NCBI RefSeq assembly: GCF_011745665.1
Contig: NZ_CP050253.1
Coordinates: forward strand, 1,401,418 to 1,465,417
Reading direction: 5' to 3'
Source: Zophobihabitans entericus
GTDB lineage: Bacteria; Pseudomonadota; Gammaproteobacteria; Enterobacterales; Orbaceae
Length of the DNA stretch: 64,000 nt
Every line of letters begins with the position of its first letter. Positions within the stretch are counted from its first letter, which is position 1. Below are positions 28,564 through 37,425 of this stretch, in pieces. Under the pieces are notes generated by a model. The model was not told where the DNA came from and did no database searches. It was given only the letters and a program-made list of their open reading frames with translations. The position numbers and the translations under genes are program-made.

Positions 28564-28839
28564 TTCAATATTAAAATTCATGCAAATTTTACTGTTTAGT
28601 GGCACAGGTTATGAAACGTATTTATATTAATCGTTTTGGCCAATGGTTTTGATTACCCATTGGTAAAAGGGGAATTAGTTGTTATCTTATTGGATAACAA
28701 GATTATTGAATCATACAGTTAGTGTGTCAGGAGAATTCTAACTTTATGATTTTTAAGCAGTATCAATTTGTTTTTTAAATAGGATTAGCATATTTATAGG
28801 AATAAATAAGGATATATAAGTAACAAGAAGGAGGGAAAA

Positions 28840-28920
28840 ATGAGAACCCCACATAAAAATTTGATTAGTTTATTAAAAGCTAAAAAAAGAAAAATGAATT
28901 CTCACACAATAGCTAGATAA
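28840..28920 (+). CDS. 26-residue basic peptide, unknown
   Basis: This is a tiny open frame, beginning MRTPHKNLISLLKAKKRK and ending HTIAR, with about a third basic residues. It has the near-perfect ribosome-binding site AAGGAGG at 28828-28834, 5 nt before the ATG, and a strong terminator 23 nt after its stop. This compact unit of ribosome-binding site, frame and terminator supports translation. No family is recognised. It might be a leader peptide, a toxin-like small peptide or a remnant of a lost mobile element. Confidence 0.5.
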   Translation: MRTPHKNLISLLKAKKRKMNSHTIAR

Positions 28921-28942
28921 ATTAATTAGTTAAATTCATTGA

Positions 28943-28980
28943 AACCCCACTAATATAAAAGTATTAGTGGGGTTTTTCTT
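28943..28980 (+). terminator. Strong terminator after the 26-residue frame
   Basis: A 13-bp perfect stem (28943-28955 with 28962-28974) has a 6-nt loop and is followed by TTTCTT. Confidence 0.85.
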
Positions 28981-29173
28981 ATGAGTCATTTGCACGAGCA
29001 TTAATAAAATTGATGAGAGATTTACGTCAGCTTTTATTATGATTGATATACAAATGATTATCGGTATAGATTAAAGAGTTGATAAAAATATAAACTTTCC
29101 TATAATCGAGAGCTTAATAAGATAAAAATAAATTTTAGTAGAATCATATCTATCTATTTATGGAAAGGAACTT

Positions 29174-29920
29174 ATGTTAAGTAAAAAACTTATTCTTATG
29201 AGCGTAGTCACTGTGTCAATTTTGACTGGTTGTACTTCAGTTCTCAATAATATTGCAGCAGCGATGACAGATACACCAAAAACAGATTCAGTACCGGAAA
29301 AATTTCAATCAGGTAACTATTTTATTAATAGCTATCTAAACTATAGCATGGCAGAAAATTATACTATAGATGATTATATTAAAGTATGGGGTAAACCAGT
29401 AGAAACCTACACCCCGTCGGGATCGTATATTGCAAAGTGGCAACTGCTTGATGATAAAAGTTGTACTGTGTATGTCAATTTTAACCCTAAAACTAAAGTC
29501 GTGAAGCCACTTGATTACCGTTTAGATGACTGTTTAAGTGTATCTATGACTGGTCCGGTTATTACTGTACCAAAAGATGAACCTTATAATGCAGGCTATA
29601 TGGCAATGCGTTCTCGTACATTAAATGATGTCATGGCTGATTGGCTAGGAAAAAATATCGATTCAGCGCTAGTCAAATGGGGCGCTCCAGCCAGTAGTAC
29701 TGCAATGAATTCAGGTGGAAAAATATATACCTGGAAAAACTATTGGGAAAGTGCCCGTGATGTTTGGTCTGGTAACTATACTTACGGTTGGTGTGAACAA
29801 ACACTAGTTAGCAATAGTAAAGGTGTTATTGTCAATTGGAATCATAAAGGGTGTCGTTCTGGTGCTACTTATGGGCAGATTCCTAAACTTGTCGCTGAGC
29901 CAAAACCATTGGCGATGTAA
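29174..29920 (+). CDS. Putative lipoprotein with duplicated BamE-like domain
   Basis: This is a 248-residue protein with a lipoprotein signal peptide and lipobox LTGC (Cys20). The mature part holds two related segments: YTIDDYIKVWGKPVETYTPSGSYIAKWQL near residue 62 (shown by its core VWGKPVE) and IDSALVKWGAPASST near residue 172. Each has the look of a SmpA/BamE-type beta-alpha unit, helix then W-G-x-P turn. Several Cys residues could form disulfides in the periplasm. Function is unknown. It is monocistronic, with AAAGGAA before the ATG and a terminator after it. Confidence 0.78.
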   Translation: MLSKKLILMSVVTVSILTGCTSVLNNIAAAMTDTPKTDSVPEKFQSGNYFINSYLNYSMAENYTIDDYIKVWGKPVETYTPSGSYIAKWQLLDDKSCTVYVNFNPKTKVVKPLDYRLDDCLSVSMTGPVITVPKDEPYNAGYMAMRSRTLNDVMADWLGKNIDSALVKWGAPASSTAMNSGGKIYTWKNYWESARDVWSGNYTYGWCEQTLVSNSKGVIVNWNHKGCRSGATYGQIPKLVAEPKPLAM

Positions 29921-29956
29921 TCAATTTAGATAATTTCTACCTAATGATGAATATAA

Positions 29957-29985
29957 AAATAGCGCACATAATGTGCGCTATTTTT
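29957..29985 (+). terminator. Terminator after lipoprotein gene
   Basis: The stem AAATAGCGCACA / TGTGCGCTATTT has a 3-nt loop and a following T run. It lies 37 nt after the stop codon. Confidence 0.85.
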
Positions 29986-30114
29986 ATGTAGTTTTAGTAT
30001 TAGGTGATTCGCTTATCTGGACTTATTTTAAAGTGTAGTAAAAGCGTTATATAATTTAAAGTAAGATAAAATAGAGTAACTAATGCAAGTGTCAATAAAG
30101 TAGGTGAGGTATTT

Positions 30115-30612
30115 ATGAGTAAAGCTTTGATTGTGATTGATGCTCAAAATGATTATCTGGCAACAGGTAAATATCCTTTGTGGAATATGGATAGCGCCTT
30201 AGCTGAAGTTAAGCATCAGATATCTGAATATAAACAGCAAAATTTACCGATTATTTTTATCAGACATTTATCCGGTAAAGGTGCTGCCTTTTTTGAAGAA
30301 GGGACGAAAGGCTCAGAAATTATTCCTGAACTGCTTGAACTGGCAGGAGATAAGGCAATTATTATAAATAAGCGTCATGGTAACTCATTTGACGAAACTG
30401 AACTTGATAGTGTTTTACAAAAGCGAGAATGCAAAAAAATAGCCTTATGTGGCATGATGACACAAAACTGTATTTTGTTTACTGCTATATCTGATCAGGC
30501 CAGGAAGTATGATATTTCAGTTATTGAGAAGGGGTGTACCAGTGTTTCAGCTGTGATACACTCCGTAGCTATCAGAGGACTATTAAGAATAAATCACATT
30601 AATGTCATTTAG
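30115..30612 (+). CDS. Isochorismatase-family cysteine hydrolase
   Basis: This is a 165-residue cytosolic hydrolase of the isochorismatase/nicotinamidase fold. The catalytic triad is visible: Asp9 in IVIDAQNDY, Lys86 in INKRHGN, and Cys119 in GMMTQNCI. The substrate is unknown; relatives include nicotinamidases and biuret, ureidoacrylate and pyrazinamide hydrolases. The metal-binding D-x-H pattern of nicotinamidases is not evident, so NAD salvage is less likely. It is a single gene. The ribosome-binding site AGGTGAGG lies about 7 nt before ATG 30115. Confidence 0.85.
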   Translation: MSKALIVIDAQNDYLATGKYPLWNMDSALAEVKHQISEYKQQNLPIIFIRHLSGKGAAFFEEGTKGSEIIPELLELAGDKAIIINKRHGNSFDETELDSVLQKRECKKIALCGMMTQNCILFTAISDQARKYDISVIEKGCTSVSAVIHSVAIRGLLRINHINVI

Positions 30613-30773
30613 TGATTAAATAGTTAAAAATTTATATCTTCAATGTATGTGTCTGAAAAATTGATAGAGAACAATTACACGTAAAAATATTGTTGTTGTT
30701 ATTCTATTCAGTTTTTATATAATTCACACCGGTCAGTCAAAATCATGCTAAAGATGAATTAGGAAAAATACAG

Positions 30774-31145
30774 ATGAAAAAAATATTAATTTTGTTATTT
30801 GCAGTAATGTTGAGTGCGTGTTCAAACATTGGTGGGAACGCTGATAAATTTGAATCTCAATATGTAAAATCAAATCTTATTGTGGGTAAAACAACACAAG
30901 ACCAGGTTATCGCAGCTTTTGGGAGTCCAGATTCTAAGAGTTTAGATAATAATGGTAATGAAACCTGGTTGTACCGCAAAGATGAAGGGTTTGATATGCT
31001 TTCTGCTGTTTCAGGTTATATTCCTGGTGGTAGTGCAGCAGCTGGTGCAAATGATGCCAGAAATGATGCGAACGAGAAGGGTACCTATAACAGATTATGG
31101 GTTAGTTTCAATAAGAAAGGTATTGTCACTTCCTGGAATATGTAA
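30774..31145 (+). CDS. Small BamE/SmpA-like lipoprotein
   Basis: This is a 123-residue lipoprotein with signal peptide and lipobox LSAC (Cys16). The mature part carries the SmpA/OmlA-like pattern LIVGKTTQDQVIAAFGSPDSK followed by NGNETWLYRK (core FGSPD and WLYRK), then an Ala/Gly-rich hydrophobic patch SAVSGYIPGGSAAAG, ending LWVSFNKKGIVTSW. Family members sit in the outer membrane, often near assembly machinery, but this is not BamE itself, being longer and having the Gly-rich insertion. It is monocistronic. Confidence 0.8.
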   Translation: MKKILILLFAVMLSACSNIGGNADKFESQYVKSNLIVGKTTQDQVIAAFGSPDSKSLDNNGNETWLYRKDEGFDMLSAVSGYIPGGSAAAGANDARNDANEKGTYNRLWVSFNKKGIVTSWNM

Positions 31146-31163
31146 TTATTCGATGATTGTTTG

Positions 31164-31187
31164 AAAACCACCGAAAGGTGGTTTTTT
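31164..31187. terminator. Bidirectional terminator between lipoprotein and MATE genes
   Basis: The stem AAAACCACC / GGTGGTTTT (31164-31172 with 31177-31185) has a GAAA tetraloop and T runs on both strands. It serves both convergent genes. Confidence 0.85.
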
Positions 31188-31201
31188 ATTTTGTAAGATA
31201 A

Positions 31202-32593
31202 TTAACGGGAGGCTCGTTGTAGAATCTGTGCTTCTGGCTGATGTTGAATAAAGACCATTCTACTAAGTAAAAATATGGCAGCAACAGTTAAGCCACAGAT
31301 AATCCCTGTCCAGAACCCAGCTGGTCCCATTGGTGAAACAAGAATGTCTGTCAGTGCCAATATATAGCCAAGCGGCAAACCAATAATCCAGTAAGCGATA
31401 AAAGTCACAATGAAGATACTGCGCGTGTCTTTATAGCCTCTGAGTACACTATTGGCAGTGACCTGCAGATAATCGGAACACTGATAAAGTGCCAGTAAAA
31501 TGATTAACTGAGTTGCCAGCAGAATAACTGCGATATCATCAGTAAACATCGCAATCAGGTAAGGATTAAAAATAATTAAACCCGAAGCCATTATCAGCGC
31601 CATGCAAAGTGCGATAGATAAGCTAATGTAAGAGGTATGCTTAGCAGCCAAAATTTTCTGTTCACCCAGTAGAAAACCAACCCTAATACTGGTTGCAACA
31701 GATAAAGCTAGTGGAATCACAAACGTCATACTACTTATCGTAAAGATGATCTGATGTCCGGCTACGGCAACTTCACCCAGTGGAGCAATTAAAATTGCTA
31801 CAATGGCAAATAGGCTAATCTCAAAAAAATAAGCCAGCGCAAGGGGCATGCCTAACACGATGATACGTTTCATCACTTCAAAATCAAGCAGCTTGCCTTT
31901 TGGCGTATTACGGATATCTCGCAGGCTCCCGGAAAAGAGAGTGTAGCATCTCATTAAGATGAACATTAACCAAAAGACAGTCGCAGCAGCAATACCACAG
32001 CCAGCGGCGCCAAGCTCAGGTAATCCTAACTTTCCGTAAATAAGCACATAGTTGATAGGAATATTAACCATCAGAGCAGTAAAAGCGACGATCATTGCTG
32101 GTTTCGTATTAGAAAGGCCTTCACACTGATTGCGATAAACCAGAAAATATAAAAAACCTGGAGCTCCCCACATGATTGTTCGCAGGTAGTCAGTAGCTGC
32201 TTTGATCATCTCCGGGTCGATAGGAGAGTTTTCACTACGCAGATTAATCAACTTATCACCATTATAGAGAATTGTCATAATAATGGCTGAAAGAAAAGTA
32301 GCCAGAACAATTCCCTGACGGGTATGGGCGGCAATATGCTGTCTTTTAGAAGCCCCATTAAGATTGGCAATAATTGGTGTTAAAACCGAAAATAACCCTT
32401 GTCCAAAGAGAATAGTTGGCAGCCAGATAGAAGCACCAATTGCTACGCCAGCCAGTGCTAAAGCACTGTAATGTCCGGCAAGCATGGTATTAACAAAGGT
32501 GATAGCTGTTTGTGAGGCCTGAGCAATAATCACCGGAATCGCTAAAGTGATGATCACTTTAATCTCTTTGCGATGTTCCGGTTTTATTATCAT
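31202..32593 (-). CDS. MATE-family multidrug/cation antiporter
   Basis: This is a 463-residue inner-membrane protein with about 12 helices in two MatE halves. The N half begins IKVIITLAIPVIIAQ and has FVNTMLAGHYSALALAGVAIG. The C half has MPLALAYFFEISLFAIVAIL and ANSVLRGYKDTRS. This is the NorM branch, which exports cationic drugs and dyes in exchange for sodium or protons. It lies 31 bp downstream of rimO on the same strand without a terminator and is probably cotranscribed with it. Drug specificity cannot be read from sequence. Confidence 0.9.
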   Translation of the reverse strand: MIIKPEHRKEIKVIITLAIPVIIAQASQTAITFVNTMLAGHYSALALAGVAIGASIWLPTILFGQGLFSVLTPIIANLNGASKRQHIAAHTRQGIVLATFLSAIIMTILYNGDKLINLRSENSPIDPEMIKAATDYLRTIMWGAPGFLYFLVYRNQCEGLSNTKPAMIVAFTALMVNIPINYVLIYGKLGLPELGAAGCGIAAATVFWLMFILMRCYTLFSGSLRDIRNTPKGKLLDFEVMKRIIVLGMPLALAYFFEISLFAIVAILIAPLGEVAVAGHQIIFTISSMTFVIPLALSVATSIRVGFLLGEQKILAAKHTSYISLSIALCMALIMASGLIIFNPYLIAMFTDDIAVILLATQLIILLALYQCSDYLQVTANSVLRGYKDTRSIFIVTFIAYWIIGLPLGYILALTDILVSPMGPAGFWTGIICGLTVAAIFLLSRMVFIQHQPEAQILQRASR

Positions 32594-32624
32594 GATGTTT
32601 CTCAGTATTTATAATGTAATTAAT

Positions 32625-33950
32625 TTAAGCGATTTTTGAGCCCCACAGATCGTATTCATCTGCGTTTTCAATTTTAACTTGTACGATGTCACCCACTTTC
32701 ACTTTATTTTCACCATTGAGGTAAACTGCACCATCAATATCAGGCGCATCAGCCATACAGCGCCCGATTGCACCTTCTTCATCTACTTCATCAATAATCA
32801 CTGGCAGAATTTTACCGATCTTCTCTTGTAGTTTTTCTGCCGAAATTTGTTGTTGCAGTTGCATAAAGCGGTGGAAACGTTCCTGCTTAACATCTTCCGG
32901 TACTTGATCTGGTAACTGATTAGCAGCAGCACCTTCAACCGGACTATAAGTGAAACAACCTACGCGATCAAGGCGGGCTTTAGCTAAGAAGTCGAGCAAT
33001 AGCTGGAAGTCTTCTTCAGTTTCTCCCGGATAGCCGACGATAAATGTTGAGCGCAGAGTAATTTCCGGGCAAATTTCACGCCATTTTTGAATACGTTCAA
33101 GCGTTCTTTCAATTGTGCCTGGTCGTTTCATCGATTTTAAGATTTTAGGGCTGGCATGTTGTAGCGGCACATCTAAATAGGGCAGCACTTTCCCTTCGGC
33201 CATAAGAGGAATTAAATGATCCACATCCGGATACGGATAAACATAATGTAAACGTACCCAGACGCCTAAGTTTGATAACTGCTGACAGAGTGTGACTAAA
33301 TCACTTTTCACCGGCATGCCGTTCCAAAATCCGGTACGATTTTTAATATCTTTACCATAAGCAGAGGTATCCTGAGCGATAACAAGTAGTTCTTTGACGC
33401 CGCTATCAACCAGACGTTTTGCTTCATCCAGTATGCCACCAATTGGTCGGCTTTCCATATCTCCACGTAGTGATGGAATGATACAGAACGTACAACGATG
33501 ATCACAACCTTCCGAGATTTTTAAGTAAGCGTAATGCTTAGGTGTGAGCTTAACACCTTGTTCCGGAATCAGACTAATAAATGGATTATATTCTGGTTTA
33601 GGAACATATTTATTCACATGAGTTAAAACTTGTTCGTAACTATGAGGGCCAGAAATTTCCAGCACTTTTGGATGTAAAGCCCGAATTTGATCTTCTTTGG
33701 CACCAAGACAGCCAGTGACAATCACTTTACCGTTTTCATTTAGCGCTTCACCAATAGCTTCCAGTGATTCTTGTACTGCACTATCAATAAAGCCGCAGGT
33801 GTTTACAATCACCAGATCAGCATTGTCATAACTTGGTACAACCTGATAACCTTGTGTGCGCAGCTCAGTTAAAATTCGCTCTGAATCAACCAGATTTTTA
33901 GGACAGCCTAAGCTCACAAAGCCAATCGTTGGGGATAAGTTTTTCATCAT
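32625..33950 (-). CDS. rimO: Ribosomal protein S12 methylthiotransferase
   Basis: RimO adds a methylthio group to Asp of ribosomal protein S12 (Asp88 in E. coli). The 441-residue protein has the N-terminal UPF0004 domain with Cys16, Cys52 and Cys81 binding one iron-sulfur cluster. The radical-SAM motif Cys149-X3-Cys153-X2-Cys156 lies in GCDHRCTFC, and a C-terminal TRAM domain ends near [11 protein letters not shown]. Identity to E. coli RimO is very high throughout. The start is ATG 33950 or 33947; a TTG further upstream is unlikely. It probably forms an operon with the MATE gene downstream. Confidence 0.95.
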   Translation of the reverse strand: MMKNLSPTIGFVSLGCPKNLVDSERILTELRTQGYQVVPSYDNADLVIVNTCGFIDSAVQESLEAIGEALNENGKVIVTGCLGAKEDQIRALHPKVLEISGPHSYEQVLTHVNKYVPKPEYNPFISLIPEQGVKLTPKHYAYLKISEGCDHRCTFCIIPSLRGDMESRPIGGILDEAKRLVDSGVKELLVIAQDTSAYGKDIKNRTGFWNGMPVKSDLVTLCQQLSNLGVWVRLHYVYPYPDVDHLIPLMAEGKVLPYLDVPLQHASPKILKSMKRPGTIERTLERIQKWREICPEITLRSTFIVGYPGETEEDFQLLLDFLAKARLDRVGCFTYSPVEGAAANQLPDQVPEDVKQERFHRFMQLQQQISAEKLQEKIGKILPVIIDEVDEEGAIGRCMADAPDIDGAVYLNGENKVKVGDIVQVKIENADEYDLWGSKIA

Positions 33951-34004
33951 GTATATCAATATGTTAGTTAATAGCGTGACTTATTTATCAAAATAAAAAA
34001 ATAA

Positions 34005-34047
34005 GTATAAAGAAATAGCGTAGAATTATACGCTAACTCTACGCTAT
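34005..34047 (-). terminator. Terminator after the YeiH-type transporter gene
   Basis: The stem ATAGCGTAGA / TCTACGCTAT (34015-34024 with 34038-34047) is followed on the minus strand by TTCTTTAT. It lies 43 nt past the stop codon. Confidence 0.7.
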
Positions 34048-34089
34048 CAACAAATAAAAATATTTAATAAAATCAATTAGTTATATTAT

Positions 34090-35127
34090 TTATATGATTA
34101 AGGTAAATAAATATCCACCAATTATCAGCCAGCCAAATAATACTAGTCCCAGAATCAAGGGTTTGACACCGGCCTTTTGCAGTGCATTTCGGTGTGTGGT
34201 CAGACCCAGAGCAAACATAGCCATCGTTAATAATAACGTATCAAATTTTAGTGTGTATTGAATAATGTTTGCAGGGAGAATATTCAGTGAATTAATGATA
34301 GCAACCAGCACAAAACCTAAAGCAAACCAGGGAATCGTACTTTTTAGATCGATTTTTTGTTTTTGTGTGGATGATTTATCCCGGTAAACCAAAAATAGTG
34401 ACAGAACAATTAAAAATGGTGCTAAGAGTAATACCCGGGTGAGTTTAGCAATAATTGCCATACCCGCAACATCATTCCCCATAGCCTTACCGGCAGCAAC
34501 AACTTGTGCGACTTCATGTATTGATGCTCCGGTATAGATACCAAATTCGTGAGGAGATAGGTAAGGAAGCTGACCAGCCAGACAAAACTGATAAATAAAC
34601 GGATAGAGGAACATAGCCAGTGTACCAAACACAACAACTACGGCGATGGCGATAGTGACATCGTCGTTCTTACCTTTGGCTATTGGCGCTGTACCAAGTA
34701 CGGCAGCAGCACCACAAATTGAACAGCCAGCACCAATTAGAATAGTTGTCGGGGAGTCAAGTTTAAAGATTTTAGTTCCCAACCAGTAACACAAAATAAA
34801 GGTGGTTGCGATCATTAGCACATCGATAATAATGCCTTTAATCCCGAGTTCTAATAAGTTCTCAAAAGTTAGATTAAAACCATACAGAATAATACCAAGG
34901 CGCAGGATTTGCTTTTTAGCGATCTCAATACCTGAGCTAATTCGTGTTAGGAGATATTGGGGAATAGTGTTGCCAACCAGCAGACCAATAATAATCGCCA
35001 GTGTCAGAGCACTTAAACCATGCTGTTGAAACCACACAATTTGTGAAAGGTACAAAATAACTGCAGCACAAGCCGCAATAATTAATAAACCACCAATTGT
35101 TGGCAGTGTGAAATATTTTGATTTCAT
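34090..35127 (-). CDS. yeiH: YeiH-family putative sulfate/anion exporter
   Basis: This is a 345-residue inner-membrane protein with about ten helices. It aligns with E. coli YeiH: ALTLAIIIGLLVGNTI, LRLGIILYGFNLTFE, GAGCSICGAAAVLGT, ASIHEVAQVVAAG and LDTLLLTMAMFALGLTTH (short cores GAGCSICGAAA and HEVAQVVAAG). The family (UPF0324) is proposed to export sulfate, but evidence is limited. In E. coli it lies beside the LysR gene yieE/yeiE. No such regulator is adjacent here. Single gene. Confidence 0.9.
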   Translation of the reverse strand: MKSKYFTLPTIGGLLIIAACAAVILYLSQIVWFQQHGLSALTLAIIIGLLVGNTIPQYLLTRISSGIEIAKKQILRLGIILYGFNLTFENLLELGIKGIIIDVLMIATTFILCYWLGTKIFKLDSPTTILIGAGCSICGAAAVLGTAPIAKGKNDDVTIAIAVVVVFGTLAMFLYPFIYQFCLAGQLPYLSPHEFGIYTGASIHEVAQVVAAGKAMGNDVAGMAIIAKLTRVLLLAPFLIVLSLFLVYRDKSSTQKQKIDLKSTIPWFALGFVLVAIINSLNILPANIIQYTLKFDTLLLTMAMFALGLTTHRNALQKAGVKPLILGLVLFGWLIIGGYLFTLII

Positions 35128-35221
35128 GGGCAGGATTGGGGTATAACAAATTTAGTAAGGCAATCAGTATACTACAGAATAAACGTGGGAAAAGGTAAAT
35201 ATGGATTTTTGTTAGATAAGA

Positions 35222-35247
35222 ATAGACCCTGCGTAAACAGGGTCTAT
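35222..35247 (-). terminator. Probable terminator of the peroxiredoxin gene
   Basis: A perfect 10-bp stem ATAGACCCTG / CAGGGTCTAT (35222-35231 with 35238-35247) has a 6-nt loop, and the minus strand continues TCTTAT. It lies about 120 nt after the stop, leaving an unusual repetitive 3' untranslated region between. Confidence 0.65.
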
Positions 35248-35264
35248 GAATATTAATTAATCGT

Positions 35265-35352
35265 TAGGTACTACATATAACTACGTAAAACTATATAACT
35301 AAGAACTACTATAACTATATAAAACTACATTTTTACTATATTGGTACTACAA
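35265..35352. repeat. Degenerate AACTAC/AACTAT repeat tract
   Basis: About ten copies of a loose NACTAC or AACTAT unit follow each other at irregular spacing of 6-14 nt, just after the peroxiredoxin stop codon. On the transcribed strand this reads as repeated GTAGT/ATAGT. No gene is present. Confidence 0.6.
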
Positions 35353-35368
35353 TTAAATTCTATAAGAA

Positions 35369-35971
35369 TTATAGACTGCTACCGTTTTTAGCAAGGAATT
35401 TAGCAACACCATCTGGTGAACCTTTCATACCTTCTTTACCTTTTTCCCATTGAGCTGGACATACTTCACCGTGCTCTTCATGGAATTGTAGCGCATCAAC
35501 AACACGAATCATTTCATCAATGTTACGGCCAATTGGTAGATCGTTAACTACTTGATGACGAACAACACCTGTTTTGTCAACAAGGAAAGATGCACGTAAT
35601 GCAACACCAGCAACCGGGTGCTCAATACCATATGCCTGAGCGATTGAGTGTTTGATATCAGCAACTAGTGGGAAACGAACTTGTCCAATACCACCTTTAT
35701 CAACTGGAGTATTACGCCATGCGTTATGAACGAACTCAGAGTCAATAGAAACACCAATAACTTCAACACCACGTTTTTTGAATTCTTCAAAACGGTGATC
35801 AAATGCAATAATTTCTGAAGGACAAACGAATGTGAAATCCATTGGCCAGAAGAAAACAACTGCTGGTTTACCTTTTGTGAATTGTGCAAAGTTGAAATTA
35901 TCAACAATTTCACCTGTTCCAAGAACAGCTGCTGCAGTAAAATCTGGTGCCTGACGAGTAACTAAAATCAT
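35369..35971 (-). CDS. Typical 2-Cys peroxiredoxin (AhpC/Prx1 type)
   Basis: This is a 200-residue thiol peroxidase that reduces hydrogen peroxide and organic hydroperoxides. The peroxidatic cysteine is Cys50 in DFTFVCPSE and the resolving cysteine is Cys171 in GEVCPAQW. The tail ends AKNGSSL and lacks the YF motif of overoxidation-sensitive eukaryotic enzymes. The reductant is uncertain because no ahpF is adjacent; thioredoxin is possible. AAAGGAG precedes the ATG at 35971. A palindromic TTGATT-N5-AATCAA lies at 36081-36097 upstream and may be part of its control region. Confidence 0.93.
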   Translation of the reverse strand: MILVTRQAPDFTAAAVLGTGEIVDNFNFAQFTKGKPAVVFFWPMDFTFVCPSEIIAFDHRFEEFKKRGVEVIGVSIDSEFVHNAWRNTPVDKGGIGQVRFPLVADIKHSIAQAYGIEHPVAGVALRASFLVDKTGVVRHQVVNDLPIGRNIDEMIRVVDALQFHEEHGEVCPAQWEKGKEGMKGSPDGVAKFLAKNGSSL

Positions 35972-36108
35972 AACAATCTCCTTTGACTATGTAGTAATTA
36001 CTATTATTAGAATTACTATTATTTATAAACCGATATTCTCGACGTGTGAAAGTATAATCGGTAGTTAAGTAAAGAAAAAGTTGATTAAAACAATCAATTC
36101 CATAAGCC

Positions 36109-37425
36109 CTAACTATTAACGGTTTCCGTTGTGCTAGCTGGCTTTCTGCGTTTTCCTACATTTTTACTGTCTCTATGACGAACTTTGACTTTCTTCTGTT
36201 CTTCTTTTTTATTGGCCTTTTTCTCTTTCGCTTTTTTAGACGGTTTCTTTTTAGTGACCGCTTTTGGCGCTTTAGATTTTGGCTTTAATTCTTCAATCAC
36301 TCTTAACTTAATTGGTTCTTGAATATAGCGTTCGATCTTTTGTAGTAAGTCATTATCATGGGCTTCAACCAGAGATATTGCAATCCCTTTTTTGCCCGCT
36401 CTGGCTGTTCTGCCAATACGGTGCAGGTAAATATCAGCTGTTCTTGGTAAATCATAGTTGATTACGTGAGTAATATCATTGATATCAATACCGCGCGCAG
36501 CAACATCGGTGGCAACCAACACTTTGGTTTTATCATTTTGCAGACGTTTAATTGCTTCACTGCGCTTAGCCTGAACCATTTCACCTTCAAGATAACTACT
36601 TAAGATACCAGCCTGATGTAACCAGCTCACCAGCTCATGTAGACGCTCCCGTTTGCGTACAAAGACAACGGCTTTTTTACAATCAGGTTGTTTTAGTAAA
36701 TGGACGAGCAGGGCAGTTTTGTGTTCAAGGTCATCAGCACGGTAATAGAATTGCTGGATCTTTTTACGCTCGCGACGAGAAGGATCTGAGTTGATTTCAA
36801 CCGGCTCATTTAAAATACGTTTAGCAAAATCATACAAGCCTTCGCCTTCCATGGTGGCAGAAAAGAGCAGAGTTTGTTTACGCCAACGGGTTTCTGCAGC
36901 AATGGTTTCGACGTCTTTGGCAAATCCCATGTCCAACATACGGTCAGCTTCGTCTAAAATCAACATTTCTACTGCACGGCAGTCAAAGTTCTCTTCTTTT
37001 ATGTATTGTAAGAGTCGGCCAGTTGTAGCAATAACGATATCCTGATTTTTACTGAATACTTCTGCGTGATTCATATAAGCCACGCCACCAGTAATAGTTG
37101 CAATACTTAAGTTGGTGTACTTGGCCATTTCTTTCGCTTCGTCAGCAATTTGCATTGCCAGCTCACGGGTTGGGGCAAGAATCAAAATACGCGGAGGACC
37201 TGGTTTACGACGCGGAAAATCAAGTAAATGCTGAATCGCCGGAATTAAAAATGCCAGAGTTTTGCCGGTACCTGTTGGGGCGGAGCCCATAATATCTTTA
37301 GCATCAAGCGCAACAGGAATAGTTTGTGCCTGGATAACGGTTGGTTTTTTAAACCCTTTATCTTCCAGAGCATTAAGTAATGATTCATCCAGTTCAAGTG
37401 ATGAAAAGTCAGTGATTTCAGACAT
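36109..37425 (-). CDS. srmB: DEAD-box RNA helicase SrmB
   Basis: SrmB helps assemble the 50S ribosomal subunit. The 438-residue protein has all DEAD-box motifs in order: Q motif near PTVIQAQTIP, motif I APTGTGKT, Ia PTRELAMQ, II DEAD in LILDEADRM, III SAT, IV VVFVRKRERLHEL, V ATDVAARGID and VI HRIGRTARAG. It ends in a basic, Lys-rich tail with KVRHRDSKNVGKRRKP, almost the same as in E. coli SrmB (RHRDTKNIGKRRKP). Single gene; the start ATG at 37425 follows AAGGTAACTTAC. Confidence 0.95.
   Translation of the reverse strand: MSEITDFSSLELDESLLNALEDKGFKKPTVIQAQTIPVALDAKDIMGSAPTGTGKTLAFLIPAIQHLLDFPRRKPGPPRILILAPTRELAMQIADEAKEMAKYTNLSIATITGGVAYMNHAEVFSKNQDIVIATTGRLLQYIKEENFDCRAVEMLILDEADRMLDMGFAKDVETIAAETRWRKQTLLFSATMEGEGLYDFAKRILNEPVEINSDPSRRERKKIQQFYYRADDLEHKTALLVHLLKQPDCKKAVVFVRKRERLHELVSWLHQAGILSSYLEGEMVQAKRSEAIKRLQNDKTKVLVATDVAARGIDINDITHVINYDLPRTADIYLHRIGRTARAGKKGIAISLVEAHDNDLLQKIERYIQEPIKLRVIEELKPKSKAPKAVTKKKPSKKAKEKKANKKEEQKKVKVRHRDSKNVGKRRKPASTTETVNS

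Noticed and set aside
28560..28730. Degraded integrase or transposase gene after tRNA-Val
   Set aside because: Only a 33-codon open stretch without a start or recognisable recombinase motif is present; the case for an integration scar rests on the repeats and position alone.
30661..30674. FNR-like box TTGATAGAGAACAA upstream of the small lipoprotein
   Set aside because: It matches nine of ten positions, but such matches arise by chance in AT-rich spacers and nothing about the gene suggests oxygen control.
36081..36097. FNR site upstream of the peroxiredoxin gene
   Set aside because: TTGATT and AATCAA are present but spaced 7 nt between the 5-base halves instead of 4, so it does not fit FNR; kept only as an unassigned palindrome.
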